This document shows positions 26,171 through 32,605 of a stretch of 32,605 nucleotides of DNA, piece by piece (positions within the stretch are counted from its first letter, which is position 1; each line of letters starts with the position of its first letter). The stretch lies in contig JAJUJV010000011.1 in NCBI GenBank assembly GCA_029265155.1, forward strand, positions 1-32,605, read 5' to 3'. This DNA is from Altererythrobacter sp. Lineage in GTDB: Bacteria > Pseudomonadota > Alphaproteobacteria > Sphingomonadales > Sphingomonadaceae. Under the pieces are notes generated by a model. The model was given only the letters and a program-made list of their open reading frames with translations, did not search any database and was not told the origin of the DNA. The position numbers and the translations under genes were made by a program.

Positions 26171-27118
26171 ATGGCAGATCCCTATGCGACACTCGGCGTC
26201 CAGCGTGGCGCGAGCGAAAAAGACATCAAGTCCGCCTATCGCAAGCTCGCCAAGGAGCTGCACCCCGACCGTAATCGCGACAGTCCGAAAGCCGCGGAGC
26301 GTTTCGCCGATGTCACGAAGGCCTACGACCTGCTCTCGGACAAAGACAAACGAGCGCGCTTCGACCGCGGCGAAATCGACGCCGACGGGAATCCGGCGAT
26401 GCCCTTCGGCGGCGCGGGTGGCGGTTTCGGCGGCTTTCGCCAGAGCTCGAGCAGCGGGCGGAGCGGCGGCTTCTCGGCCAGCGACTTCGAAGGGTTCGGC
26501 GCGGACTCCGACATCAGCGACTTGTTCGAAGGCCTGTTCGGGCGAGGCGGGCGCGGTGCGGCCGGAGGGTTCGGCGGACGGCGCCAGGCCCCACCGGCGC
26601 GGGGGGCCAACGTGTCTTATCGGCTGAAAGTACCCTTCGTCGATGCGGCGACGCTGAAGCCGCAGCGCATCACCCTGGGTGACAGTTCAACGATCGACCT
26701 CAAACTTCCAGCCGGCATCGAATCGGGCAAGCAGATGCGGCTCAAGGGCAAAGGTGAACCGGGCCCGGGCGGCCACGGCGACGCGTTGGTGACGATCGAG
26801 ATCGATCCACACCCGTTCTTCGAACGCGACGGAGACGACGTGCGGCTCGATCTGCCGGTGACGCTGGACGAGGCGGTGCGCGGCGCGAAAGTCAAAGTGC
26901 CGACCGTCGATGGCCCGGTGATGCTAACGATCGCACCCGGCTCCGGCTCGGGCAAAGTGCTGCGGCTGAAAGGGAAGGGCTTTTCGAAGAGCAGCGGCGG
27001 ACGCGGGGACCAGCTCGTTGCCCTGGTGATCGAGCTGCCGAGCGATCTCGACGCACTCGCCAAGCGGCTGGAGGGTTGGTCAGATCCAGGCAATCCACGG
27101 AACCGCCTGGGCGTCTGA
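26171..27118 (+). CDS. J-domain co-chaperone, class II (DnaJ C-terminal domain, no zinc finger; CbpA-like)
   Basis: The 315-residue protein is a cytoplasmic DnaK co-chaperone. The J domain spans about residues 4-68, with the HPD motif at 31-33 in KELHPDRNRD. A Gly/Phe/Ser-rich linker follows (about 77-145; FGGAGGGFGGF and SSSSGRSGGF). The rest is the double beta-barrel substrate-binding region, about 147-305, with TIDLKLPAGIESGKQMRLKG and the parallel repeat VMLTIAPGSGSGKVLRLKG. The CxxCxGxG zinc repeats of class I DnaJ are absent, which makes it CbpA-like. It leads a same-strand series with yihY, fabI and a GFA gene, 42 nt before yihY. Confidence 0.93.
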   Translation: MADPYATLGVQRGASEKDIKSAYRKLAKELHPDRNRDSPKAAERFADVTKAYDLLSDKDKRARFDRGEIDADGNPAMPFGGAGGGFGGFRQSSSSGRSGGFSASDFEGFGADSDISDLFEGLFGRGGRGAAGGFGGRRQAPPARGANVSYRLKVPFVDAATLKPQRITLGDSSTIDLKLPAGIESGKQMRLKGKGEPGPGGHGDALVTIEIDPHPFFERDGDDVRLDLPVTLDEAVRGAKVKVPTVDGPVMLTIAPGSGSGKVLRLKGKGFSKSSGGRGDQLVALVIELPSDLDALAKRLEGWSDPGNPRNRLGV

Positions 27119-27160
27119 GCCATTGGCGCTGAGGGAACGCGGCAGCTAGGAAAGGACCCG

Positions 27161-28189
27161 ATGGCTCCGGCATCGAAGGACCAGGAACGCCCGGCGCCGC
27201 CGGTCCCCGACCTTTCCCCGGAAGCCCGCCGCAAGGAGGCGCTGAAGCAACGGGCGGGTCTGCCGAGCCAGATTGCCAAGCCCACCACCCCGCCCAGCCG
27301 CGCACGCGAGATCATCAAGCGGGTATTCCTCGGTACTTACAATGACGGGTTCATTCACGCCGGAAATCTTGCCTACATGGCGATGTTAGCGATTTTTCCA
27401 TTTTTCATCACTGCCGCTGCACTGTTCAGCCTGATCGGCGAGGAAAGCGAGCGGGCAGCTACGATCAACGCCATCCTGATAGCGCTGCCGCCCTCGGTGG
27501 GCGAAGTGATCGGCCCGGTAGCCCGCAGCGTTGTCGCCGAACGCAGCGGCTGGCTGCTGTGGATGGGCGGGCTGTTCGGATTGTGGACCGTGGGTAGCCT
27601 GGTCGAGACGATCCGCGACATCCTGCGCCGCGCTTATGGCACGCGGGCCACTCAGGCATTCTGGAAGTACCGGTTGCTCTCCGCCGGGATCATCGTTGCT
27701 GCCGTTCTGCTGCTGATGCTGAGCCTGATCGCGCAAGTGCTGATCGGCGCAGCGCAGGAAGTGATCGAGGCCTGGCTGCCTGAGTTGAACGACCTGATCG
27801 GCCAGCTTGCGCTGTCGCGAATCGTTCCGGCGCTTGGCCTGTTCGGATCGCTCTACCTGCTGTTCTACACGCTAACGCCCGCTGCTTATCGTAAAGGGCA
27901 CTATCCGAAATGGCCCGGCGCGCTGCTGGTCACGATCTGGTGGGTAGGCGTCACGATCGCCTTGCCGCCGCTGCTGCGGAGCGTGTTCAGCTACGATCTG
28001 ACCTATGGCTCGTTGGCCGGATTCATGATCGCGCTTTTCTTTTTCTGGCTCGTAGGACTAGGGATGGTCACCGGTGCCGAGCTCAACGCGGCCCTGGCCG
28101 AAACTCCGGAAGAACGGGAGGATCATATAGGCCAGGCCGATAACCGCGCGCGCGCCGATCGTGGCAGGGAGGCAAAGGAGAGCGCATGA
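27161..28189 (+). CDS. YihY/BrkB family inner-membrane protein
   Basis: This 342-residue protein has a polar, lysine- and proline-rich N-terminus (about 50 residues) and then about six hydrophobic segments. Family features are the FIHAGNLAYMAMLAIFPFFI opening, LWMGGLFGLWTVGSLVETIRD, and the final YGSLAGFMIALFFFWLVGLGM followed by VTGAELNAAL. It was once called RNase BN, which is a misassignment for this family; the function is not settled, though a transporter role has been proposed. A GGA-rich site (AGGAAAGGA) precedes the ATG. The gene overlaps fabI as ATGA, an unexpected coupling of a membrane protein to a fatty-acid enzyme that could balance membrane synthesis. The charged tail (ARADRGREAKES) is cytoplasmic. 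Confidence 0.9.
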   Translation: MAPASKDQERPAPPVPDLSPEARRKEALKQRAGLPSQIAKPTTPPSRAREIIKRVFLGTYNDGFIHAGNLAYMAMLAIFPFFITAAALFSLIGEESERAATINAILIALPPSVGEVIGPVARSVVAERSGWLLWMGGLFGLWTVGSLVETIRDILRRAYGTRATQAFWKYRLLSAGIIVAAVLLLMLSLIAQVLIGAAQEVIEAWLPELNDLIGQLALSRIVPALGLFGSLYLLFYTLTPAAYRKGHYPKWPGALLVTIWWVGVTIALPPLLRSVFSYDLTYGSLAGFMIALFFFWLVGLGMVTGAELNAALAETPEEREDHIGQADNRARADRGREAKESA

Positions 28190-28989
28190 CCGCTCTAATG
28201 CAGGGAAAGCGGGGCCTGATCATGGGCCTTGCGAACGAGAAGTCGCTTGCCTGGGGCATTGCCCAGAGGCTGCGCGAGCATGGTGCCCAGCTGGCGTTCT
28301 CCTATCAGGGAGAAGCGCTGGAGCGGCGCGTGCGGCCTTTGGCCGAGCAACTTGGGTCGGACTTCTGCTTCGACTGCGACGTGTCGCGGATGGACGCGAT
28401 GGATGCGGGCTTCGCCACGCTGCGGGAGCGGTGGGAGACCATCGACTTCCTGGTCCATGCGATTGGCTTTTCGGACAAGAACGAGCTGCGTGGGAAGTAC
28501 GTCGATACGAGCCTCGAGAACTTCCTGATGACGATGAACATCTCGGCCTATTCTCTGGTCGCTGCGGCCAAGCGCGCCCGGCCGATGATGGCGAATGGCG
28601 GATCGATTTTGACGCTGACGTACTACGGCGCGGAAAAAGTCGTGCCGCACTACAACGTGATGGGGGTGGCGAAGGCGGCGCTCGAATCGAGCGTGAAGTA
28701 CCTAGCCAACGACCTCGGACCCGAGAACATTCGCGTCAACGCGATCAGCGCAGGCCCGATCAAGACGCTAGCGGCCAGCGGCATCGGCGACTTCCGCTAC
28801 ATCCTGAAGTGGAACGAGCTGAACTCGCCTATGCGTCGCAACGTCACGATCGAGGATGTCGGCGGGGCGGGGCTGTACATGCTGAGCGACCTGGCCAGCG
28901 GCGTGACCGGCGAAGTGCATCACGTCGATGCGGGTTATCACCTCGTTGGCATGAAGCAGGAAGACGCGCCGGACATTTCGCTCGTTTAG
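28186..28989 (+). CDS. fabI: Enoyl-[acyl-carrier-protein] reductase (NADH) FabI
   Basis: FabI carries out the last step of each fatty-acid elongation round, reducing enoyl-ACP with NADH. The 267-residue short-chain-dehydrogenase-fold protein has GLIMGLANEKSLAWGIAQ at the nucleotide-binding end, FLVHAIGFSDKNELRGKY, LTLTYYGAEKVVPHYNVMG and GVAKAALESSVKYLA. The catalytic Tyr and Lys follow the FabI Tyr-x6-Lys spacing (YNVMGVAK), and SAGPIKTLAASGI is the substrate-binding loop. This is the target family of triclosan and isoniazid-type inhibitors. It starts on an ATG overlapping the yihY stop, with GGAGA just upstream. Confidence 0.97.
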   Translation: MTALMQGKRGLIMGLANEKSLAWGIAQRLREHGAQLAFSYQGEALERRVRPLAEQLGSDFCFDCDVSRMDAMDAGFATLRERWETIDFLVHAIGFSDKNELRGKYVDTSLENFLMTMNISAYSLVAAAKRARPMMANGGSILTLTYYGAEKVVPHYNVMGVAKAALESSVKYLANDLGPENIRVNAISAGPIKTLAASGIGDFRYILKWNELNSPMRRNVTIEDVGGAGLYMLSDLASGVTGEVHHVDAGYHLVGMKQEDAPDISLV

Positions 28990-29032
28990 CTTTCGCGATT
29001 GCGCTGTTCGCACTATGTTCCTACGATTCGGC

Positions 29033-29038
29033 AGGAGA
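29033..29038 (+). promoter_or_regulatory. Shine-Dalgarno AGGAGA that fixes the GFA gene start
   Basis: AGGAGA sits about 7 nt before an in-frame GTG. This supports a start just before the conserved LTGGCRCGAVRY motif rather than the ATG ten codons upstream, whose extra residues (FLRFGRR) are not family-like and which has no ribosome-binding site. Confidence 0.6.
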
Positions 29039-29044
29039 TTGGAT

Positions 29045-29446
29045 GTGCTGACGGGTGGATGCAGGTGCGGCGCGGTCCGCTATAGGGCTGAACTGGAAGA
29101 CGCGACGCGGCACGGGCTGTGCCATTGTCGCGATTGCCGGCGCTCTTCAGGCGCGCCGGCGACGGCCTGGCTGGCCGTGCCGGAGGATAAATTCGCGGTG
29201 ACCGAAGGCACAGCGGTGCGCTGGGACGGCGATGGCGGAGCGGAGCGTTATTTCTGCGGCCGGTGCGGCACCGGGCTCTACTACTTCAACGACGCAGTGC
29301 TCCCGGGGATCGCCGATATCCAGTCGGCGACGCTCGACCGGGCGGAAGACTATGTGCCCACGGTGCAAATCCAGTGCGCCGAACGGCTCGGCTACATGGC
29401 GAACCTCGATGAGGTCCCCGCCTTCGAGCGCTGGCCGGCTACCTAG
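29045..29446 (+). CDS. GFA-family zinc protein (glutathione-dependent formaldehyde-activating / Mss4-like)
   Basis: The 133-residue protein opens LTGGCRCGAVRYRAELE, the GFA signature, and keeps the Cys sets CxC, CHCRDCRR and FCGRCGTGLYYF that bind two structural or catalytic zincs. The best-known member was reported to act on formaldehyde and glutathione, but most small members are uncharacterised, so no reaction is assigned. It is cytoplasmic. The GTG start is favoured by the ribosome-binding site. It follows fabI by 55 nt and may be the end of that operon. Its TAG overlaps the stop of wecC on the other strand (CTAG). Confidence 0.88.
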   Translation: MLTGGCRCGAVRYRAELEDATRHGLCHCRDCRRSSGAPATAWLAVPEDKFAVTEGTAVRWDGDGGAERYFCGRCGTGLYYFNDAVLPGIADIQSATLDRAEDYVPTVQIQCAERLGYMANLDEVPAFERWPAT

Positions 29447-30747
29447 CTCGCTTCTCGCCAGGCTTCCGGCTCGCAGACCGGCGCCGGCTGGTCCGGCCAG
29501 ATTCCGCGCGTATCGTAAACCGCCTTGTCGGCACGCTCGGCCAAGGGGACCGAGCGGAACAGGTCATGGTCGACGAGCACGATCAGGACGTCGCAGCTCT
29601 CGAGTGCGCTATCGAGGTCGATCAGCTCGGCGCCGGTATCGGTGAATTCGATCGGAAGCTCGGCGGCGTAGGGCTCCACGATGCGAATGCGCTGCCCGAA
29701 GCGCCGGGCGAGCGTCGCCGCGACGAGCCGCGCCGGGCTTTCGCGGAAGTCGTCGATGTTGGCCTTGAAGGCGAGGCCGAGGCACGCAACCCGCGCCTGC
29801 GGATGGGCTTCGACCAGTGCCGATGCGCGGGCGATCGCGTGATGGATCTTGGCGTCGTTCACCCCGCGAGCGGTGCGGATCAGCGGCGTCTGCTCGGGCG
29901 CGCCGTGGACGATGAACCACGGGTCGACCGCGATGCAGTGCCCCCCGACGCCCGGTCCTGGGCTGAGGATGTTGACGCGCGGATGCCGATTGGCGAGGCG
30001 GATTACCTCCCATACGTCGAGGCCCATCGCGTCGGCGACGATCGACAGCTCGTTGGCGAAAGCGATGTTGACGTCGCGGTAGGCGTTCTCGACCAGTTTG
30101 GTCATCTCGGCACTGCGCGCGTCGGTCGTGACGCAGGCGCCGCGCACGAAACGCTTGTAGAAAGCGAGCGCTTTGCGTGCGCAGCGCGGCGTGATCCCGC
30201 CAATCGAGCGGTCGTTGTCGGTCAGTTCCTGGAGAATGCGGCCGGGCAGGACCCGCTCGGGGCAATACGCGATCGACACGTCCGGAATGCTGTCGGTCAG
30301 GCCAGGCATCTTCAGGTCCGGCCGTTCGCGGGCGATGAGATCGCGCATCGCCTCGGTCGTTCCGACCGGCGACGTCGATTCGAGGATGATCGCGTCGCCG
30401 GGCTTCAGCACCTTCGCAACGTTAGCCGCGGCGGCAAGCACGTAGGAGATGTCCGGCGTGTGCTGGCCGTCCTTGGCGAACGGGGTCGGCACGGCGATGA
30501 CGAACACGTCTGCAGGCGCCACCTCGGTCGAAGCCGAAAGCAGGCCGCGTTGGACGACGCCGTGGACCAGCCCATCCAGATCGACTTCCTCGATATGGAT
30601 CTGGCCGCGGTTGATCGTGTCGACCACGCTTTGCGATACGTCGACGCCCCGAACCGTCATTCCTCCGCGCGCGATGATCGCGGCGGTGGGCAGGCCGATA
30701 TAGCCCAGCCCGATAACGCTGACGGTCGGTAGAATGTCTCCCCGCAC
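29443..30747 (-). CDS. wecC: UDP-N-acetyl-D-mannosamine dehydrogenase
   Basis: WecC oxidises UDP-ManNAc twice to UDP-ManNAcA with NAD, providing an acidic sugar for surface polysaccharides. The 434-residue protein has an N-terminal Rossmann GLGYIGLPTAAIIA, TSPVGTTEAM, YCPERVLPG, and the catalytic Cys in SPGPGVGGHCIAVDPWFIV, the form typical of WecC rather than UDP-glucose dehydrogenase. The C-terminal domain includes LGLAFKANIDDFRESPA. It starts with GTG after AAAGGG. It follows wecB by 66 nt and completes the two-step conversion of UDP-GlcNAc to UDP-ManNAcA. No glycosyltransferase or export genes are in the window, so the final polymer is unknown. Confidence 0.93.
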   Translation of the reverse strand: MRGDILPTVSVIGLGYIGLPTAAIIARGGMTVRGVDVSQSVVDTINRGQIHIEEVDLDGLVHGVVQRGLLSASTEVAPADVFVIAVPTPFAKDGQHTPDISYVLAAAANVAKVLKPGDAIILESTSPVGTTEAMRDLIARERPDLKMPGLTDSIPDVSIAYCPERVLPGRILQELTDNDRSIGGITPRCARKALAFYKRFVRGACVTTDARSAEMTKLVENAYRDVNIAFANELSIVADAMGLDVWEVIRLANRHPRVNILSPGPGVGGHCIAVDPWFIVHGAPEQTPLIRTARGVNDAKIHHAIARASALVEAHPQARVACLGLAFKANIDDFRESPARLVAATLARRFGQRIRIVEPYAAELPIEFTDTGAELIDLDSALESCDVLIVLVDHDLFRSVPLAERADKAVYDTRGIWPDQPAPVCEPEAWREAS

Positions 30748-30813
30748 GATGGCCCTTTCGCTCGAATGTCCGCCCGGCGGCTTTCGCGCAAAAGGGTGAA
30801 AGAAGCGGTAACG

Positions 30814-31932
30814 TTAGGCGGTCGCCAGCAGCTCGGCGATGCGGCTCGCGCTCTTGCCGTCGCCGAACGGATTGTGCGCCTTGGCCATGCGCGCGTAGGC
30901 GGGCTCATCCCGAAGCAAGCGAGTGGCTTCCGAGACGATGCGGCCGGGATCCGTGCCCACCAGCTCGGCGGTGCCGGCGGCGACGCCCTCTGGCCGCTCG
31001 GTCGTCTCGCGCATGACCAGCACCGGCTTGCCCAGCGCGGGTGCCTCCTCCTGCACACCGCCGCTGTCGGTCAGCATCAGATGACAAATGTCGAGCAGCC
31101 GCGCGAAGTGCGGATAGTCGAGCGGCTCGATGAGAGCGACGTTGTCGAGACCGGCGAGCCGCTCGTTCATGACCGACCGGACGTTGGGGTTAAGGTGGAC
31201 CGGGAAGATGATCGCGAGGTCCGGCTGAGCCGCGAGCAGCTGGATCGCTTGCGCGATGCGTTCCATACCCTCGCCAAAGTTCTCGCGGCGGTGACTGGTC
31301 ACGCCAACGATGCGCTTGCCCGCGAACCGGCGCTCCAGCTCCGCCAACCCGGCTGCCAAGCCGGGCTCCCGCTCGATACGCGCGGTCACCCAGTGCAGCG
31401 CATCAATCACCGTGTTGCCGGTCACATGGATCGTGCCCGTATCGACGTTCTCGCGCCGCAGCGCTTCGGCAGCGGTCTCGGTAGGGGCGCAATGCAGCGC
31501 GGCTATCGTGCCGATGACTTTGCGGTTCACTTCCTCGGGCCAAGGGTGGTGGATGTTGCCGCTCCTGAGCCCGGCCTCGACATGCGCGACCGGGATCTTG
31601 CGATAGTAGGCGGCGAGAGCGCCCGCCATGGCGGTCGCCGTGTCGCCCTGGACCACTACCCATTCGGGCTTCTCTTCGTCCATCACAGCGCCGAGCCCGG
31701 TCAGCAGGGCGGCGGTCAGCGCGTCGAGCGACTGGCCGGGGCGCATCAGGTCAAGATCGTGATCGGGCGTGATGCCGGCAATCTCCAGCACCTGGTCGAG
31801 CATCCCGCGATGCTGCGCGCTGACGCAGACGCGGCTGTCGAAGCGGCTGTCGGCCTTGAGAGCATGGACGAGCGGGAACAGCTTGATCGCTTCGGGCCGG
31901 GTGCCGAAGACCGTGAGGATGCGCCGAGACAT
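30814..31932 (-). CDS. wecB: UDP-N-acetylglucosamine 2-epimerase (non-hydrolysing)
   Basis: WecB interconverts UDP-GlcNAc and UDP-ManNAc in the cytoplasm. The 372-residue GT-B fold protein begins RRILTVFGTRPEAIKLFPLV, and shows VVQGDTATAMAGALAAYY, VAHVEAGLRSGNIHHPWPEE, GVTSHRRENFGEGMERI, LTDSGGVQEEAPALGKPVLV and MRETTERPEGVAAGTAELVG, all conserved in non-hydrolysing epimerases. An AAGGA precedes the ATG at about 8 nt. It directly precedes wecC, and is 41 nt downstream of a secreted-protein gene, so the three may be one transcript. The gap to the upstream gene is AT-richer than its surroundings but lacks a clear promoter. Confidence 0.95.
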   Translation of the reverse strand: MSRRILTVFGTRPEAIKLFPLVHALKADSRFDSRVCVSAQHRGMLDQVLEIAGITPDHDLDLMRPGQSLDALTAALLTGLGAVMDEEKPEWVVVQGDTATAMAGALAAYYRKIPVAHVEAGLRSGNIHHPWPEEVNRKVIGTIAALHCAPTETAAEALRRENVDTGTIHVTGNTVIDALHWVTARIEREPGLAAGLAELERRFAGKRIVGVTSHRRENFGEGMERIAQAIQLLAAQPDLAIIFPVHLNPNVRSVMNERLAGLDNVALIEPLDYPHFARLLDICHLMLTDSGGVQEEAPALGKPVLVMRETTERPEGVAAGTAELVGTDPGRIVSEATRLLRDEPAYARMAKAHNPFGDGKSASRIAELLATA

Positions 31933-31973
31933 GGCGCATCCTTTAGCAGCGAACGGTTAAGCGCTCTCTTAAA

Positions 31974-32555
31974 TCAATTTCTGATGTCGGACGGATCGAC
32001 GACGACCGGAGCGTCCGATGGCGCCGAGGGCGGCGCCACTTCGCCCGCATCCTCGCGCTGTACGCGCTCCATGTATTGCCGCTCCAACTCCTCGACGCGG
32101 GCTTGGGTTTCGGCCGCTTCTGCATCGATCGTGGAGAGACGTTCCTCGCGAGCCTGAGCAATCAGCTCCGCAGCGCGGACGCTGGGACCGCCGCGGCGTT
32201 CGGCATACGCGGCTTCGATGATCTTGGCCAAGCAGCCGAGCTCGCCACCCGCGCCGACCGGAGAGCACGACAGCGGGCCGAAGTCGCCCACCGCCTCGAA
32301 CGCCTGAACCCGGTTCGACCAGGATTCGTTCGCTGGGGATTCGCTCTGCCGCAGAGCTTCCGGAATTCGATAGCGTTCCGCTTCATCCATGCGGACGCAG
32401 ATCACCAGCTCTTCGCTGCTTGATGGCTGGCACTCGTCATCGCCATAAACGATCACGGTGTTGACCCGATCGCCAGCGTCGTCCTGCGCCGAAGCGCCAG
32501 AGGGCAGAAGAGCGAGCAGTGCGCCGCTGGCGGCGAGAGGGAGCAGGCGGTTCAT
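31974..32555 (-). CDS. Secreted hypothetical protein with C-terminal coiled coil
   Basis: I do not recognise a named family. The 193-residue protein has a Sec signal peptide (MNRLLPLAASGALLALL...ASAQ, cleavage near residue 24). The mature N-terminal half starts NTVIVYGDDECQPSS and includes ELVICVRMDEAERYRIP, a Cys-containing block, then cysteines in PLSCSPVGAGGELGCLAK. Residues about 125-175 (AAELIAQAREERLSTIDAEA...RVEELERQYMERV) should form a coiled coil, followed by a proline-rich tail. The ATG is chosen for the signal peptide and AAGGA upstream; an in-frame ATG 36 nt earlier would put a polar stretch before it. Position ahead of wecB-wecC suggests an envelope role, without proof. Confidence 0.75.
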   Translation of the reverse strand: MNRLLPLAASGALLALLPSGASAQDDAGDRVNTVIVYGDDECQPSSSEELVICVRMDEAERYRIPEALRQSESPANESWSNRVQAFEAVGDFGPLSCSPVGAGGELGCLAKIIEAAYAERRGGPSVRAAELIAQAREERLSTIDAEAAETQARVEELERQYMERVQREDAGEVAPPSAPSDAPVVVDPSDIRN

Positions 32556-32605
32556 ATCCGTTCCTTGAGCGGCGAGGACGCCACTAAACAAGTCCTTGTT
32601 GAGCC

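Noticed and set aside
31955-31971. TTAA...TTAA pair upstream of wecB as a CtrA site
   Set aside because: The spacer is 8 nt instead of 7 and the flanks do not match the CtrA consensus.
29566-32157. Plus-strand frames opposite wecC and wecB
   Set aside because: Complement of two clearly identified genes; no independent support.

Overview
The window is GC-rich, densely packed chromosomal DNA from an alphaproteobacterium, most likely a member of Sphingomonadales (Erythrobacteraceae or a close relative). The evidence is a SciP/DUF1153 cell-cycle regulator, two promoter-like sites matching the alphaproteobacterial EcfG general-stress consensus, the order ileS-lspA-DUF3035 lipoprotein, and the block pdxH / J-domain protein / YihY / fabI. 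The assignment comes from protein families and gene order as I recognise them; no search was run. I see no rRNA, tRNA, CRISPR array, insertion sequence or prophage.

Layout. 1-5220 (+): the 3' end of folA, then ribF, ileS, lspA and a DUF3035 lipoprotein, mostly joined by 4-8 nt overlaps. 5258-6553 (-): a CNNM/TlyC-type membrane protein. 6704-7384 (+): a Pal-like OmpA lipoprotein behind an EcfG-type promoter. 7438-8220 (-): a CysQ-like phosphatase. 8326-9525 (+): sucC without sucD. 9522-10394 (-): an epoxide-hydrolase-like protein. 10553-12231 (+): etfB-etfA. 12330-13235 (+): a secreted protein of unknown function with a TonB-C-like end. 13232-19690 (-): RND adaptor, RND permease, DUF445 membrane protein and a GNAT acetyltransferase whose 3' end is frameshifted.

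19976-20994 (-): a GlsB/YeaQ-type small membrane protein with its own EcfG-type promoter, then sciP preceded without any gap by a small unrecognised gene. 21101-22258 (+): mnmA. 22255-22602 (-): a small anchored protein. 22634-23764 (+): a beta-lactamase-fold lipoprotein. 23749-26086 (-): a pdxH-CDF transporter-phzF operon. 26171-29446 (+): class II J-domain protein, YihY, fabI and a GFA-family protein. 29443-32555 (-): a secreted protein, wecB and wecC, the last two making UDP-ManNAcA.

Most of the window is housekeeping: cofactors (folate, riboflavin/FAD, PLP), tRNA charging and thiolation, TCA cycle and electron transfer, fatty-acid synthesis, and the cell envelope. I did not find a clear new multi-gene system. 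The points most worth following are the two EcfG-type promoters on envelope genes, the sciP two-gene unit with a palindrome upstream, an RND permease with an extra membrane insert, the frameshifted GNAT gene, and convergent gene pairs that repeatedly share their stop codons.
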